Positions 9,398 to 22,484 of a DNA stretch of 64,000 bases are shown here, piece by piece; position 1 is the stretch's first letter; each line of letters starts with the position of its first letter. Origin of the DNA: Hevea brasiliensis (taxonomy: Eukaryota > Streptophyta > Magnoliopsida > Malpighiales > Euphorbiaceae); assembly GCF_030052815.1 (NCBI RefSeq), contig NC_079493.1:56525191-56589190 (forward strand), in the 5' to 3' direction. Under the pieces are notes generated by a model, which was not told the DNA's origin, made no database searches, and saw only the letters and a list, made by a program, of their open reading frames with translations. Both the position numbers and the translations under genes were made by a program.

Positions 9398-12300
9398 TGT
9401 AACATCCTCACTTTAGCTAGTGCAGACATTCTCTTCGCTCCGGTGATTAATGTCGATTCGACGATCGAATATGCGGGACTATATTTAAACTAGAGTGAGG
9501 AATCATAAATAGACCAAATAATGGTAAGAAAAATTAAGAAAAAATTTTAGAAATAAAATACAATGAAGTTAAATGAGCCAGTGCCCTGGTGATGGGTGAC
9601 CCTAACGAAAAGTTGTTGTCTTCACAGCTAGTAGCCCTAAACCAGATGATAATCCCGTGAAATAATTTCTAGGATGCCAGAGAAGAGTTAAGGCGCCCTA
9701 GGTAGCATTAGAATGCCAAACAAATGTTAGGAGGATTTTTAAGATCATTACAGACAGTTTTGGCTCAATAAGCTAAATGAAGGGCATTTTGGTCATTTCA
9801 TTTTCAGAAATGATTTTTGACCAACTTATCCAGTCTAGTAAGTGAAATTTATGACATAAAATATGAATTAATATTGATGGGAAAATAATTAAAAATGAGT
9901 AAAAGAAATGAGAAAAGAAAATGAAATGTAAATTGAATTATTACATAAGCCATGATGTCATAATACATAAATTAAAATTGCCACCAAATAAAATTTTCAA
10001 CCAATGGGAAATTGCCAAATATTTTAAAGGGATAAAAATGAAAGTTAAATGGGGTAAAAACAAGATGAAAACAGCCATGTTCTTCATTTTTCTTCACTTG
10101 GCAGAGAACCCTCCTTTCTCCTCCATTGAAATTTCTTTGCTCCACTTTCAATTTTCCTTGGTTTCTCTCCACAAAACACTAAACTATCTTCATTAAAACT
10201 TGTTTACACCTCTTGGGGAAGTGTTTGGCTGCCAAGAATTGAAGAGAAAGTGAAGTTACAGCTTGGGAAAATTCTGCTTACACAAGGTTAGTGCATAAAA
10301 CAAGTTCTCTTCCTTCTTTAATCTTTATAAGCATGCTAAATCAAGTAGAAATTGTATGAAATCAAAAGAAAACCATGAGTAAATGGAACCTCTAAATGTT
10401 GGCAGCGATGAGAAAGATTGAGAATTGTTGGTTTTTACTGAAATTAAGTGGTTATTTATGTTATTGATGAGTATAGATGATGGATAAAGTGATTGGTATG
10501 AGTTTGGTGTGTGTATGCCATGAATTGGAATTTAGGAGTTAGGGTTTGGGGCAAAATTTGGGTTTTGCTCTTGTGTTGGTGAATGGAAGTCCTAATGGTC
10601 AATTAGTGACCATTTTGCTGTCTTTGATGAGGAGTTGAAGTGAATTGTGGCTTTGGATTTGAGGTTGGGTATGCTGCCTCATAGGACTTGCAGGGCTAAA
10701 TGCGAGTCTAGCAAGCTTGGGCAGCTGTAACTTGAGTGGTGTAGGGTCAATTGGTGCAAGGCCAATTGGACATGAAACTAGACACATAATGCAACATTTT
10801 TTATGAAGAAACTTTACCCAGAAAACAAACTTAGGATACCTTAAAAATTGACCAAATCTGGGTAACCAACCTGCTGGTCCTAGAAATTGACCAAATGAAC
10901 AGTTTTTGTTCATTTAGCCATAACTCAGTGTAGAAATGTCCACATGACCTAAATTTTATATCAATAGAAAGCTTAGACAATTTAGAAAAACTTTCATGTA
11001 GAACACAAACTCAAATTCTAGACTTAACCAAATGAAATTGCTAGCCAAAATTGAGCTACCAAATCTGGCAGAACCAGGATTGCCCAAAATTCTGGGTACA
11101 GGTCAATCCGGCCAATTAAGGTAAAATGGCCATATCTTGAGCTACAAAACTCCAAATGGAATGATTCAAAAAGGGAATTAAAGAAGACACATACAAAAAA
11201 CAACTTTTATGAAGAAAAGTTTGCCAAATTCTCACTGTAGAATTACCTAATAGAATAGTAAACTCCAGCATCCAAAATTGAAATTTTTTATTTATTTTAT
11301 ATAGATAATGTGATTAATGAATTTAAATTCTTAAAGTTTAGTGACTCTAGGATTTAAGGAAAATTTAGTTAAATTTGAAATCCGTGAAATGTTCATGGAT
11401 TACTTGAAATATGAATGATAATTTATATAATTAGTGAATTGAATAAATGAATCAAATGAATGTAAGCATGAGACATTAGTTCTCATTATTGTAGAAATGA
11501 AAAGTACTTTGAGTACAATGCTATATGAGAACCATTGTTGTGAATTGTGATCAACACGAATTATATAATGAATAAATATATGAATTATGATGAAGACAAA
11601 ATTTTTTGTAGAAATGTATTTTAAAAATTTATACTTCTGTTAGGAATAGAATTGAAAAGTTATAAATTATAATTGGAATTTGTCATGAAATAATGAAGTC
11701 ATAAACACAATTTATTAACATTTAATGATATTATGTGCCCTTGTATTACCTAGACACGTGTGTCAAATTGGATAGATTGGCATGCCAATAGGGTATTATT
11801 TTAGCAGTACTGCGTAAGGCTTTATGCCTGTATTCATGGCTTTATGCTCGCACTCATGGCTTTTATACCCGATTATATGTTATCATGGCTTTTAGCCATA
11901 CTGATATGTTATCATGGCTTTTTAGCCATACTGACAGCATACGTGGTTGATGTTCCGGATCCCATGGTACGATGGCTCGAGGCACCGCGGTGTCCAATGC
12001 CAACGACCCATTATCCAGTTTAGTCAGCCAGTCACAAGTTACTTGGGCAGTGAAATTTATTGAAATAAATTAAGAACATTAGCAACTGAAAATATTGCAA
12101 TTAAAAAAATGAGTAAGCATATTTAAAATAAATTAGATTAGTTATATAGTAGAAAGAATTGAAATGAATTGGAATGATATTAAAATTTAATTATTACGAA
12201 ATAATTTGTGATAAGCTAGAAAGTATTAAATGAAATGATAAAAAGATTTGCAAAAAAAATATAACTTAAATAAGCATTACAAATGCACTTATTCTTTTTA

Positions 12301-12975
12301 TAATAATATAAAGTTAGGAATAATAATATTCGTAGAATTTTTGGGGATTGTATATTACTACTGTGAATTTAGGAATGAATTGCTTCTTAAGAGGAATAAA
12401 TTAGAACGAAAGATAGTTGATACTAGAAATATTATATTAAATTAGATTAAATTCCAGAGTATCCAAAGTATAATCCATTTCTTTCTTTATTTGTATATAT
12501 TATTCTCTTGTTATATTATTGTACCACTAAGCAGCAATGCTTAGCGCAATGGATTATTTCCTTCGCGCAGATACTAAAGATAAAGCTCAGTGGATATTAG
12601 ACTGGGATTTTGAAGTCCAGATCTACAGAAGTGTTCAAGTTATCACCTCCACAGCAATGCATGTAGATAGAGCTCACAAAAAGTTATTTTGTGTATTTAT
12701 AATTAGTTATTATGTTGAAATATAAATTATGGAATTGTAATGAATTTGTATCTCATATAAAGTATGAATTTATGTAATTAATTTGTAAATCATGTAAACT
12801 ATGAAATTTGAGAATTTTGATATATGATATGAGAATGAATGGATATGCATGGTAATGAATAAGAATCGAAATGCATGGACACTATCAGAAATGATGAATA
12901 TGGATGGGATCTTTATTTGAAAATGTTATTAAAAATTTCAAACAGGTGAATAGTGAATCACATCAAACGATAATA
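9398..12975 (+). repeat. Tekay-type solo LTR (plus), left part
   Basis: Begins TGTAACATCC, a typical start for long Tekay/Del LTRs, and is homologous to 43823-45118. The LTR resumes at 31824 and ends GGGTGTCACA-like at 31981, giving about 3.7 kb without nested DNA. The flanks form an imperfect TSD and no internal region is attached, so it is most simply a solo LTR left by LTR-LTR recombination. The ORF at 12537-12725 is not recognisable as a gene. Confidence 0.78.
11875..11933. repeat. Two tandem hairpin-forming units in Tekay-type LTR
   Basis: Two adjacent ~29-bp copies of ATATGTTATCATGGCTTTT followed by AGCCATACTG. Each contains the inverted repeat ATGGCT/AGCCAT around a T-run, so each could fold into a small hairpin. 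Looser CATGGCTTTAT-like copies precede them from about 11818. Confidence 0.75.
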
Positions 12976-12980
12976 AAACA
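12976..12980. repeat. Target-site duplication, left copy (AAACA)
   Basis: Exact match to 31819-31823. The pair brackets the minus-strand solo LTR and all DNA nested in it. Confidence 0.85.
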
Positions 12981-15046
12981 TGTCACACCCTACTCCTCTG
13001 TAAGATGTAATATGATCCTATAGTACACCTAATGAATTAACGTACTTCTCCTACCGGTAACCTATTAAATATGCTATAAGGGATTTTAAAACAATTCTTG
13101 ATAAATTTAAATCATCGATTAAAATCTGGTGTTATAAAAATTTTTTCAAAATTTCGGTAGAGTGCCGGCTATATTTTGAGAAAACAGTTCTTCAAACCTG
13201 AAAAGGAAAACACTCCCAATATGATTTCTCAAATATAACCCCAATAAACTTCATTTCATCTCACAATTCAAACCTCAATAATCAAATCAATTCATTTTCA
13301 AACCAACCTCATCATAAAAGAAACATTTCATTGATTACAAGACTCAAAAATTAATATTACAAAACTATACAGGTAAATGAAATCTCAAATTTACATTACA
13401 ATAATTTGCATTTAATTATATACCAAAATATTTTACAAGAGTTTTTATACAACTGCTTAAATAATTTACATACACATTATTACATGCATACATCAAAACC
13501 TATGTACATGGATATACCTATGATATACCTAGAGCTGATATGAATGTGTCTTCAAAGAAGCTTACTCAACTGCTCTATGCTCTTTTCACCTACGATAGCA
13601 TATAAAGCTATCGCTGAATGATGAACTCAGTGGTGCACAACTATAACTTAAAACATAGTACAATATACCTTAGCAAAATTACTGCAAATAATTTGGAAAT
13701 CAAGATACGCATCAAATTCCAAAAATCAAATTATTCATTGCCAATAACATAAATCATTTGTATGAAATGACTTAATCACGAAATTCAATTTATCAAATCA
13801 CAACCAAACATTTAAGGTAATTCCAACAAAATCAATTATACATAAATCATAATTGAAATCACAATTCTTTACTATTCAAAAACCATTCTTTATCTCACTA
13901 ACTATGCAAGACTAATCCAAACGGGCCATCTTTAGGGTGATTCTAACTCCCTATGGTCGGGAAGGTCGAATCGGATTTTAACTCCCTATGGTCAGGGAGG
14001 TTGAATCATCGTGCACAATACACATCACAATAATGAAACTTCCAAAAGGGCCGTAACATAAAAATTTATATCTAACCTCTAATAAGATGGGAATCTAAGC
14101 CTGTGCACGTACCATGGTAATCAAAACAAAACTAACTCCATTGTCTCCTCAACAAATGAGAGAGAGAGATAATAACCTAGTCAAGCATCTATAGTGAGAT
14201 ACAAAACAATATCATAAATCTCTTTGTCCTTTTTGTGAGCATAAATCACAATACAATTCAATTCAAAGTCAATTCCAATATCCAATAATTTTTATGCTCA
14301 TCACAATTCAAAACATAAGTTTGCATTTTTCCATGCAAATTGCCCATCACAATTCAAAACATATTCTATCATAATTTTCCAATACATAATTTATTCAATC
14401 CACAACAATGCTTAATACTTGTTGAAATATCATATCACAAAGCTAAATTCATACATATTATAATCATTTCAATCATCATTGAATTAAATCCAATACTTGG
14501 TAAACATAATACATAAGGAAAATAACTTCATTTAATCATATAAAATATTTAGAACAAAATCAATTAAAAACTAATTGTGCACAAACCTCTGAAGAGTAAC
14601 CTCTTGGCCTTGACTCAGTGTTTCTTTCCCCTTTCCTGAGTCTTTGCTAATTGAAACACATAATTTGAAGTGTTTCAGTACTCATTTAAACTGACTCTAT
14701 CAATAAGGTTCAATAATTAATTTATTTAATTCTATTGTTTTCCTTAGTTAACCTAAAATGTTGACCCTTGATGCACTCTAGGTGAATTAGGTTTAATGTT
14801 AACAATATGTCACATTTTGCATTTCAATATGCTACCAATATAGTGTAATTTACTATTTTTACAAGTTGACATTCATTGCCAAATTATTTCAAGCATCATT
14901 GTATGTAAATGTTAAGTTCTCAATTTTTGTGTGCTAGATTGGTCTAGCTTAAAGTCCTATTTCTCTTGGTTTTTAGCTTTTGGTCAAAGAAGAAAAATTT
15001 TAGCTCTATGTCTTATTGCACTCAGGGCAAAATTTTAGGTCATTCT
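12981..15046 (-). repeat. Tekay-type solo LTR (minus), part 1 of 3
   Basis: Starts TGTCACACCC on the plus strand, homologous to 45119 and 51853. Contains two copies of a ~35-bp AACTCCCTATGGTC unit (about 13929-14007), a copy-number-variable motif in this family. It breaks at 15047 with the copia composite; the last five bases (ATTCT) are that element's target duplication. Together with 21964-22484 and 30431-31818 the LTR is about 3.97 kb. Confidence 0.85.
15042..15046. repeat. Target-site duplication, left copy (ATTCT)
   Basis: Exact match to 21959-21963. After removal of the intervening 6.9 kb the host LTR reads continuously (GTCATTCTGAGTTG), as in the paralogues near 47137 and 53925. Confidence 0.93.
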
Positions 15047-16015
15047 TGTTAGTAGTATGCCCTAGAGCATATCATTTAGTATGTATCTTATACATATTTT
15101 TATTAATAAAAGGCATTTCCACTTTTCCATTTACATAATATATTTATGTGTAATAGAAAAGGTCCATTGATATTTTGTTAGAAATATTATTCTTAAGTTG
15201 TTAAGAATATGAGTGACAATATTTCTAGCACAAAGTATCATAAATAGGTTCATAATCGAGGATACTTCATAATAAGGACATGACTTATCCAGAAAGATTG
15301 TATTCATGTTTGTTACCAAGTTATTTATATGAGATATAAATAAGATGGAATGGAGAGTCTCATGCCATATGACAAACATGATAGGCACTTATAAATGATA
15401 AGTAGGCCGAACCAGTGACACTTATGACAAGCACATGGAGTTTACTCTTGTCAATGTTTTTTCATAAATCATATCAGTGCATATAATCTTTAGACCTGAG
15501 ATAGCACAATTATCTTGTATATAGGTAGTTTGAGTTTGATACTGCTTTCATACTTGTACTGTGTATGGGTATATGGGCATGTGTTGGCTCATACTAGTTA
15601 TATATGGAGGTAGGTGTTGATCAAGATGGAATCTGTTCCTCTAAGTAAATAGAGATAAAATCCTATTTTCATTTAATTGTTCTTGATGTTTCAAGTTCCT
15701 GGCCAGAACAGATAGATTTATTCAGAAAAGAGTTTCTGATGAGAAAATCTTTTTAACCAAGAACTGGAATTAAAAGAGAACATAATATTCGTAGCAAATG
15801 GAGTTTGACATAAACCATGACACCAACTTGAGTTGAGATTTTGTAACAGAGAGATTCTAGTGCATGGTAACATATGATTATAGTTTCATTTAAGGTAAAC
15901 CTTATTACTAATTGGGTGGCCACGGCATGCTATGCTAGGTGTTAACCATGGTCTATGAGGTTCATAAAATGATTTAGAGAAATCATTTATGGTAAGAAAG
16001 AGTTTTGATGATATT
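15047..16015 (+). repeat. Copia LTR, truncated (first 969 bp)
   Basis: Matches the first part of the plus LTR at 19903. It stops after TTTTGATGATATT, where the intact LTR continues AAGAGTTG. The next base is the outer end of the inverted LTR. Confidence 0.92.
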
Positions 16016-18121
16016 TGAAGGAACGGAAGCGTGAAAAACACAAGTTTATACCATTGAATTCAAAAATTTTCACCTAGGGTCACATGCATCATGCAAGATT
16101 TATTTTTATCTATTTGATTTCAATGATAAACAACATATTAAAACTCTTTTAATATGTTTTGGATCTGTATTTGCCATTTAAGATTTTAAAATTAATCAGA
16201 TTAATTTTAGAACCCTAGATTAAATCAAGAACGATTACACTAACCTCTTGATGCACTGCAGCATGTCTGCGCCTTTGAGATTTATCTTTAGGACACCAAA
16301 TATTGTCCTTATAGCTTATCCACATCAAGAACACAAATGGCAGCTCTTGAACAGCTTCTAAAGCTTTTTCTATTAATTAGAAATTCAAGTTTTGCCTTTT
16401 AAGATATTAGAAATATAAACAGGACACTAAAAACAATTTCTAGTGTTCTTAATTCAAGAGATTGATGGCTAATCTTTTTGAATTGATGAGAGATGAAGAA
16501 GAATAGATGGAGAGCCTCAAAATGGCGTGACAAAGGAGAGGAGTGGCTGCTGGTTGTTTTTCTTTTTCATAACAACACTTATATAGCTAGGTTAACACAT
16601 TAAACCCTTGCCACATGTCACCCTTTGATTAGCTCTAGGTTTAAGTGACCCAATCACATTGTGCCAAGTGTCAAACCTATATTTAATCTTAATTTTAATC
16701 ATCTTACATGATTAAAAAACATTTGGCAAGTTTATGTGTAATTCCATGTGTCACCATCTCATGGTGCCACTTGTCACACTGTGAAATGACCAAAATGCCC
16801 CTATGTCTTAATTTTGAGTTCTTAACCCAAAATAATTATTTTTCTTCTTCTAATTAATTTATATCAAATATAAATTAATTAATTAATCTCTATTAATTAA
16901 TTTCTCATTAATTAAATTCATATTTAAACACTTTAAATATAAATTTAATTTATACTACACATCCAATAATCTAGATTTGGTTTCAAGTCATGCTAGGGAC
17001 TTTGCAATTTAATTGCAAACCAAACCTTTTTAATTAATCAATTAAACTCTTTAATTAATTAATTAAATCATATTTAAATAGGTGATAACTTGTGTATGTG
17101 TGTGACTTACTAGGCTCATCACTAATTGGCAATGAGACATGATATCAACTCTTAATATTATCAGAACTCTTTCTTACCATAAATGATTTCTCTAAATCAT
17201 TTTATGAATCTCATAGACCATGGTTAACACCTAGCATAACATGCCATGGCCACCCAATTAGTAATAAGGTTTACCTTAAATGAACCTATAATCATATGTT
17301 ACCATGCACTAGAATCTCTCTGTTACAAAATCTCAACTCAAGTTGGAGTCATGCTTTATGTCAAACTCCATTTGCTATGAATATTATGTTTTCTTTTAAT
17401 TCCAGTTCTTGATTAAAAAGATTTTCTCATCAGAAACTCTTTTCTGAATAAATCTATCTGTCCTGGCCAGGAACTTGAAACATCAAGAACAAATAAATGA
17501 ACGTAGGATTTTATCTCTATTTACTTAGAGGAACAGATTCCATCTTGATCAACACCTACCTCCATATATAACTAGTAGGAGCCAACACATGCCCATATAC
17601 CCATATACAGTACAAGTATGAAAGCAGTATCAAACTCAAACTGTCTATATACAAGATAACTGTGCTATCTCAGGTCTAAAGATTATATGCACTGATACGA
17701 TTTATGACAAAACATTGACAAGAGTAAACTCCATGTGCTTGTCATAAGTGTCACTGGTTCGGCCTACTTATCATTTATAAGTAACTATCATGTTTGTTAT
17801 ATGGCATGAGACTCACCATTCCATTTTATTTATATCTCATATAAATAACTTGGGAACAAATATGAATACAATCTTTCTGGATAAGTCATGTCCTTATTAT
17901 GAAGTATCCTCAATTGTGAACCTATTTATGATACTTTGTGTTAGAAATATTGTCACTCATATTCTTAACAACTTAAGAATAATATTTCTAACAAAATATC
18001 AATGGACTTTTCTATTACACATAAATATATTATGTAAACAAAAAAGTAGAAATGCCTTTTATTAATAAAAATATGTACAAGATACATACTAAATGATATG
18101 CTCTAGGGCATACTACTAACA
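16016..18121 (-). repeat. Copia 3' LTR, full length, inverted (2106 bp)
   Basis: Reverse complement of the LTR at 19903-21958: starts TGAAGGAACGG (terminal end) and ends ACTACTAACA on the plus strand. Followed by a polypurine tract and RNase H, so it is the 3' LTR of a minus-strand copy. A TATA-like CTATATAAG (minus strand) is at 16578-16587; in the plus-strand LTR this box is changed to TATAGAAG. Confidence 0.92.
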
Positions 18122-18133
18122 ATCTCCCACTAG
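18122..18133 (-). other. Copia polypurine tract (minus copy)
   Basis: Minus strand CTAGTGGGAGAT directly before the LTR start TGTTAG, the usual copia arrangement. The same motif is at 19891-19902 on the plus strand. Confidence 0.85.
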
Positions 18134-18135
18134 TA

Positions 18136-19508
18136 CTAGAGCCATTCATTACAATATCTTAAACCTATCTTCTCAAGATGTCGGTCTAACTGAGTCTGTG
18201 ACATAGGTTTAGTGAATGGATCAGCTGGATTTTCAGCTGATGCTATTTTCTGCATGGCTACATTGCCTCGCCCAACTATTTCTCTGATAATGTGGTAGCG
18301 CCTTTCTATGTGTTTGGATTTCTGGTGAGACCTTGGTTCCTTAGCTTGTATGACTGCTCCATTGTTGTCACAGTGTAGTGGAACTGCTGACTCAATGGAA
18401 GGAACTACTGTAAGTTCTGTCACGAACTTTTTTATCCAAACAGCTTCCTTTGTAGCATCTGATGCAGCAATATACTCAGCCTCTGTAGTGGAATCTACAG
18501 TCGTGCTCTGTTTGAAACTCTTCCAACTGACTGCACCTCCATTACAAATGAACACATATCTAGAGGTAGACTTTCTATCATCGATATCTAATTGGAACTC
18601 AGAATCAGTATAATCATCCAATTGCAAGTCTCCACCTCCATAAATCAAGAATAAATCCTTAGTTCTTCTCAAGTACTTAAGGATATTCTTGACAGCTATC
18701 CAGTGTTCCAAACCTGGATTGGATTGATACCTGCTAATCAAATTAACAGCATATGCGATATCCGGCCTAGTACACAACATTGCATACATTAAACTTCCAA
18801 CAGCCGAAGCATATGGAATCCTGGCCATCTTATCTCTTTCTTCAGGTGTCTTTGGAGATATCTCTTTAGAAAGGTGGATACCATGTCTCACTGGTAACAA
18901 TCCTCTCATGGAATCAAGCATGTTAAACCTCTTTAACACCTTTCCCAAGTATAGACTTTGGGATAAACCAATTATTCTTTTCGCTCTATCTCTATATATG
19001 CGAATCCCAAGAATATAGTTTGCCCCCCCTAAATCTTTCATGGAGAATGTATTTGACAACCATACCTTTATAGTTGTCAACATACCTGTGTCATTACCCA
19101 TCAACAGTATGTCATCCACATATAAGACAAGGAAAGTGAGAGCACTGTCACTAACCTTCTTATATACACATGGCTCAACCTCATTTTTGATAAAACCAAA
19201 GGATTTAATGGCTTCATCAAAACTGATGTTCCAACTCCTCGAAACTTGTTTCAACCCATAAATGGATCGCTTTAGCTTGCGTATACCTTGGAACCATCTT
19301 GGGATTCAAAACCCCTAGGTTGTTCCATGAAAATGTTTTCTTCAATGTATCCATTTGAGAAAAGCTGTTTTGACATCCATCTGCCAAATCTCATAATCAT
19401 AGTATGCAGCTATTGCTAATAAAATCCTAATTGATTTAAGCATGGCAACAGGCGAGAAAATCTCCTCATAGTCGACTCCTTGCCTTTCGCGAAACCCTTT
19501 CGCTACTA
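18136..19508 (-). pseudogene. Copia RT-RNase H, 5'-truncated
   Basis: A 372-codon open frame at 18136-19254 ends the pol of a minus-strand copia element. It carries the RT catalytic motif YVDDILL near its N-terminal third, the conserved SMKDLG and YILGI stretches, then RNase H (STTEAEYIAAS, HIERRYHIIRE) and the C-terminal ADPFTKPM. Upstream, after a frameshift near 19260-19300, the earlier RT block LVAKGF...GVDYEE is readable up to about 19508, where the sequence flips orientation. Integrase, protease and gag are missing. The natural stop codon lies just before the polypurine tract. It is a decayed fragment and not an active enzyme gene. Confidence 0.9.
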
Positions 19509-19510
19509 GC

Positions 19511-19890
19511 CAAACAGAGCATGACTGCAGATTCCACTACAGAGGCTGAGTATATTGTTGCATCAGATGCTGCAAAGGAAGCTGTTTGGATAAAGAAGTT
19601 CGTGACAGAACTTACAGTAGTTCCTTCCATTGAGTCAACAGTTTCTCCACACTGTGACAACAATGGAGCAGTCATATAGGCTAAGGAACCAAGGTCTCAC
19701 TAGAATCCAAACACATAGAAAGGCGCTACCACATTATCAGAGAAATAGGTGGGCAAGGCGATGTAGCCATGCAGAAAATAGCATCAACTGAAAATCCAGC
19801 TGATCCATTCACTAAGCTTATGTTACAGACTCAGTTAGATCGACATCTTGAGAAGATAGGTCTAAGATATTGTAATGAATGGCTCTAGTG
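19511..19890 (+). pseudogene. Copia RNase H C-terminal fragment (plus copy)
   Basis: Plus-strand counterpart of 18136-18514, starting abruptly at CAAACAGAGC and containing the STTEAEYI-like and ADPFTK-like stretches. An in-frame stop (TAG) interrupts it near 19678. It is followed by the polypurine tract and the plus LTR. About 430 bp upstream of the tract would be expected to be continuous pol but instead is the reversed RT. Confidence 0.88.
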
Positions 19891-19902
19891 CTAGTGGGAG
19901 AT

Positions 19903-21958
19903 TGTTAGTAGTATGCCTTAGAGCATATCATTTAGTATGTATCTTGTACATATTTTTATTAATAAAAGGCATTTCCACTTTTCCGTTTACATAATATATT
20001 TATGTGTAATAGAAAAGGTCTATTGATATTTTGTTAGAAATATTATTCTTAAGTTGTTAAGAATATGAGTGACAATATTTCTAGCACAAAATATCATAAA
20101 TAGGTTCACAATCGAGGATACTTCATAATAAGAAAATGACTTATCCAGAAAGATTGTATTCATGTTTGTTACCAAGTTATTTATATGAGATATAAATAAG
20201 ATGGAATGGTGAGTCTCATGCCATATGACAAACATGATAGGCACTTATAAATGATAAGTAGGCCGAACCGGTGACACTTATGACAAGCACATGGAGTTTA
20301 CTCTTGTCAATGTTTTGTCATAAATCACATGGAGATAGCACATTTATCTTGTATATAGGTAGTTTGAGTTTGATACTGCTTTCATACTTGTACTTTGTAT
20401 GGGTATATGGGCATCTGTTGGCTCCTACTAGTTATATATGGAGGTAGGTGTTGATCAAGATGGAATCTGTTCCTCTAAGTAAATAGAGATAAAATCCTAT
20501 ATTCATTTAATTGTTCTTGATGTTTCAAGTTCCTGGCCAGGACAGATAGATTTATTCAGAAAAGAGTTTCTGATGAGAAAATCTTTTTAACCAAGAACTG
20601 GAATTAAAAGAGAACATAATATTAATAGCAAATGGAGTTGAGATTGAGTTGAGATTTTGTAACAGAGAGATTCTAGTGCATGGTAACATATGATTATAGT
20701 TTCATTTAAGGTAAACCTTATTACTAATTGGGTGGCCACGGCATGCTATGCTAGGTGTTAACCATGGTCTATGAGGTTCATAAAATGATTTAGAGAAATC
20801 ATTTATGGTAAGAAAGAGTTTTGATGATATTAAGAGTTGATATCATGTCTCATTACCAATTAGTGATGAGCCTAGTAAGTCACACACATACACAAGTTAT
20901 CACCTATGATTTAATTAATTAATTAAAGAGTTTAATTGATTAATTAAATAGGTTTGGTTTGCAATTAAATTGCAAAGTCCCTAGCATGACTTGAAACCAA
21001 ATCTAGATTATTGGATGTATAGTATAAGTTAAATTTATATTTAAAGTGTTTAAATATGAATTTAATTAATGAGAAATCAATTAATAGAGATTAATTAATT
21101 AATTTATATTTGATATAAATTAGAAGAAGAAAAATAATTATTTTGGGTTAAGAAATTAAAATTAAGACACAGGGGCATTTTGGTCATTTCATAGTGTAAC
21201 ATGTGGCACCATGAGATTGTGACACATGGGATTACACATAAGCTTGCCAAATGTTTTTTAATCATGTAAGATGATTAAAATCAAGATTAAATATAGGTTT
21301 GACACTTGGCACAATGTGATTGGGTCACTTAAACCTAGAGCTAATCAAAGGGTGACATGTGGCAAGGGTTTAATGTGTTAACTTAGCTATAGAAGTGTTG
21401 TTATGAAAAAGAAAAACAACCAGCAGCCACTCCTCTCCTTTGTCACACCATTTTGAGGTTCTCCATCTATTATTCTTTATCTCTCATCAATTCAAAGAGA
21501 TTAGCCATCAATCTCTTGAATTAAGAACACTAGAAATTGTTTCTAGTGTCCTGTTTACATCTCTAATATCTTAAAAGGCAGAACTTGAATTTTTAATTAA
21601 TATAAAAAGTTTTAGAAGCTGTTCAAGGGCTGCCATAGGTGTTCTTGGTGTGGACAAACTAGAGGGACAACATTTGGTGTCCTGAAGACAAATCTCAAAG
21701 GCACAGACACGCTGCAGTGCATCAAGAGGTTAGTGTAATCGTTCTTGATTTAATCTAGGGTTCTAAAATTAATCTGATTAATTTTAAAATCTTAAATGAA
21801 AAATACAGATCCAAAAACATATTAAAAGAGTTTTAATATGTTGTTTATCATTGAAATCAAATAGATAAAAATAAATCTTGCATGATGCATGTGACCCTAG
21901 GTGAAAATTTTTGAATTCAATGGTATAAATTTGTGTTTTTCACGCTTCCATTCCATCA
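19903..21958 (+). repeat. Copia 3' LTR, full length (2056 bp)
   Basis: Starts TGTTAGTAGT after the polypurine tract AGTGGGAGAT (19893-19902) and ends CCATCA next to the ATTCT duplication. It is slightly shorter than the inverted LTR (2106 bp) through small deletions. Confidence 0.93.
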
Positions 21959-21963
21959 ATTCT
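21959..21963. repeat. Target-site duplication, right copy (ATTCT)
   Basis: Pairs with 15042-15046. Confidence 0.93.
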
Positions 21964-22484
21964 GAGTTGTATAGACCAAGATATGGTCAATTTACTAAAA
22001 CTGGATAGATTATACCTTTAGTGCAAAATTTGGTCAATTTTAGGTGACTTTTAGTTCTGGCAGTTTTGGTACCTGAACTTGTGCAAGCTATTTTACTTGC
22101 TTATGGCCATTTTTGGGTTTTGGTGTCTTCATAAGAGTTGTAGCTCTATGCCTAAGCTATCCATGGTAAAAATTTTAGGTCAATTTCACCTGGTTTGAGT
22201 GAGTTATGGTCATCCTAATGACTACTGTTCATATGGTCAAAAATCTGGGTTTGCGATGTTGCCATTCCAGATTTGGTCATTTTTAAGGTCAGTTTCTAGG
22301 CAGAATTTTGGCAACATTTCCACATGAAAGTTGGTCTATTTGGTGTCTAGTTTCACTCCCCATTGGCCTCATACCAATTGGGTTCACAGTTTTACACTTA
22401 TGACCTAATTTAAGTGCTGCGAACATACATAACCTGCATTTGAATATCACACTTCCAATTTTGGCAATCCTCCTCCTCCTAATA
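21964..22484 (-). repeat. Tekay-type solo LTR (minus), part 2 of 3
   Basis: Continues the LTR begun at 12981, matching about 47140-47650 of the Tekay element. It is cut at 22485 by CRM-like copy 2; the last five bases (TAATA, 22480-22484) are its target duplication. No gene. Confidence 0.85.
22480..22484. repeat. Target-site duplication, left copy (TAATA)
   Basis: Exact match to 30426-30430, at the ends of CRM-like copy 2. Confidence 0.95.

Larger units (their letters stand above)
15047..21958 (+). mobile_element. Ty1/copia composite with inverted copies, one integration
   Basis: Bounded by TG (TGTTAGTAG) and CA (CCATCA) and one exact TSD ATTCT. The inside is rearranged: truncated plus LTR (15047-16015), full minus LTR (16016-18121), minus RT-RNase H (18122 to about 19508), plus RNase H fragment (19511 to about 19890), plus LTR (19903-21958). 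No PBS, gag, protease or integrase remains. Nested insertion of a sister copy followed by deletion, or self-integration of cDNA before insertion, would both fit. The domain order and RT motifs are copia; Angela-like is tentative. Confidence 0.88.

Noticed and set aside
12537..12725. 62-codon ORF in the Tekay-type LTR
   Set aside because: No recognisable domain, lies within LTR sequence, and similar positions in relatives are not open.
15131..15388. 85-codon ORF and its copies at 17790 and 20020
   Set aside because: These are the same stretch of copia LTR in three copies and show no protein motif.
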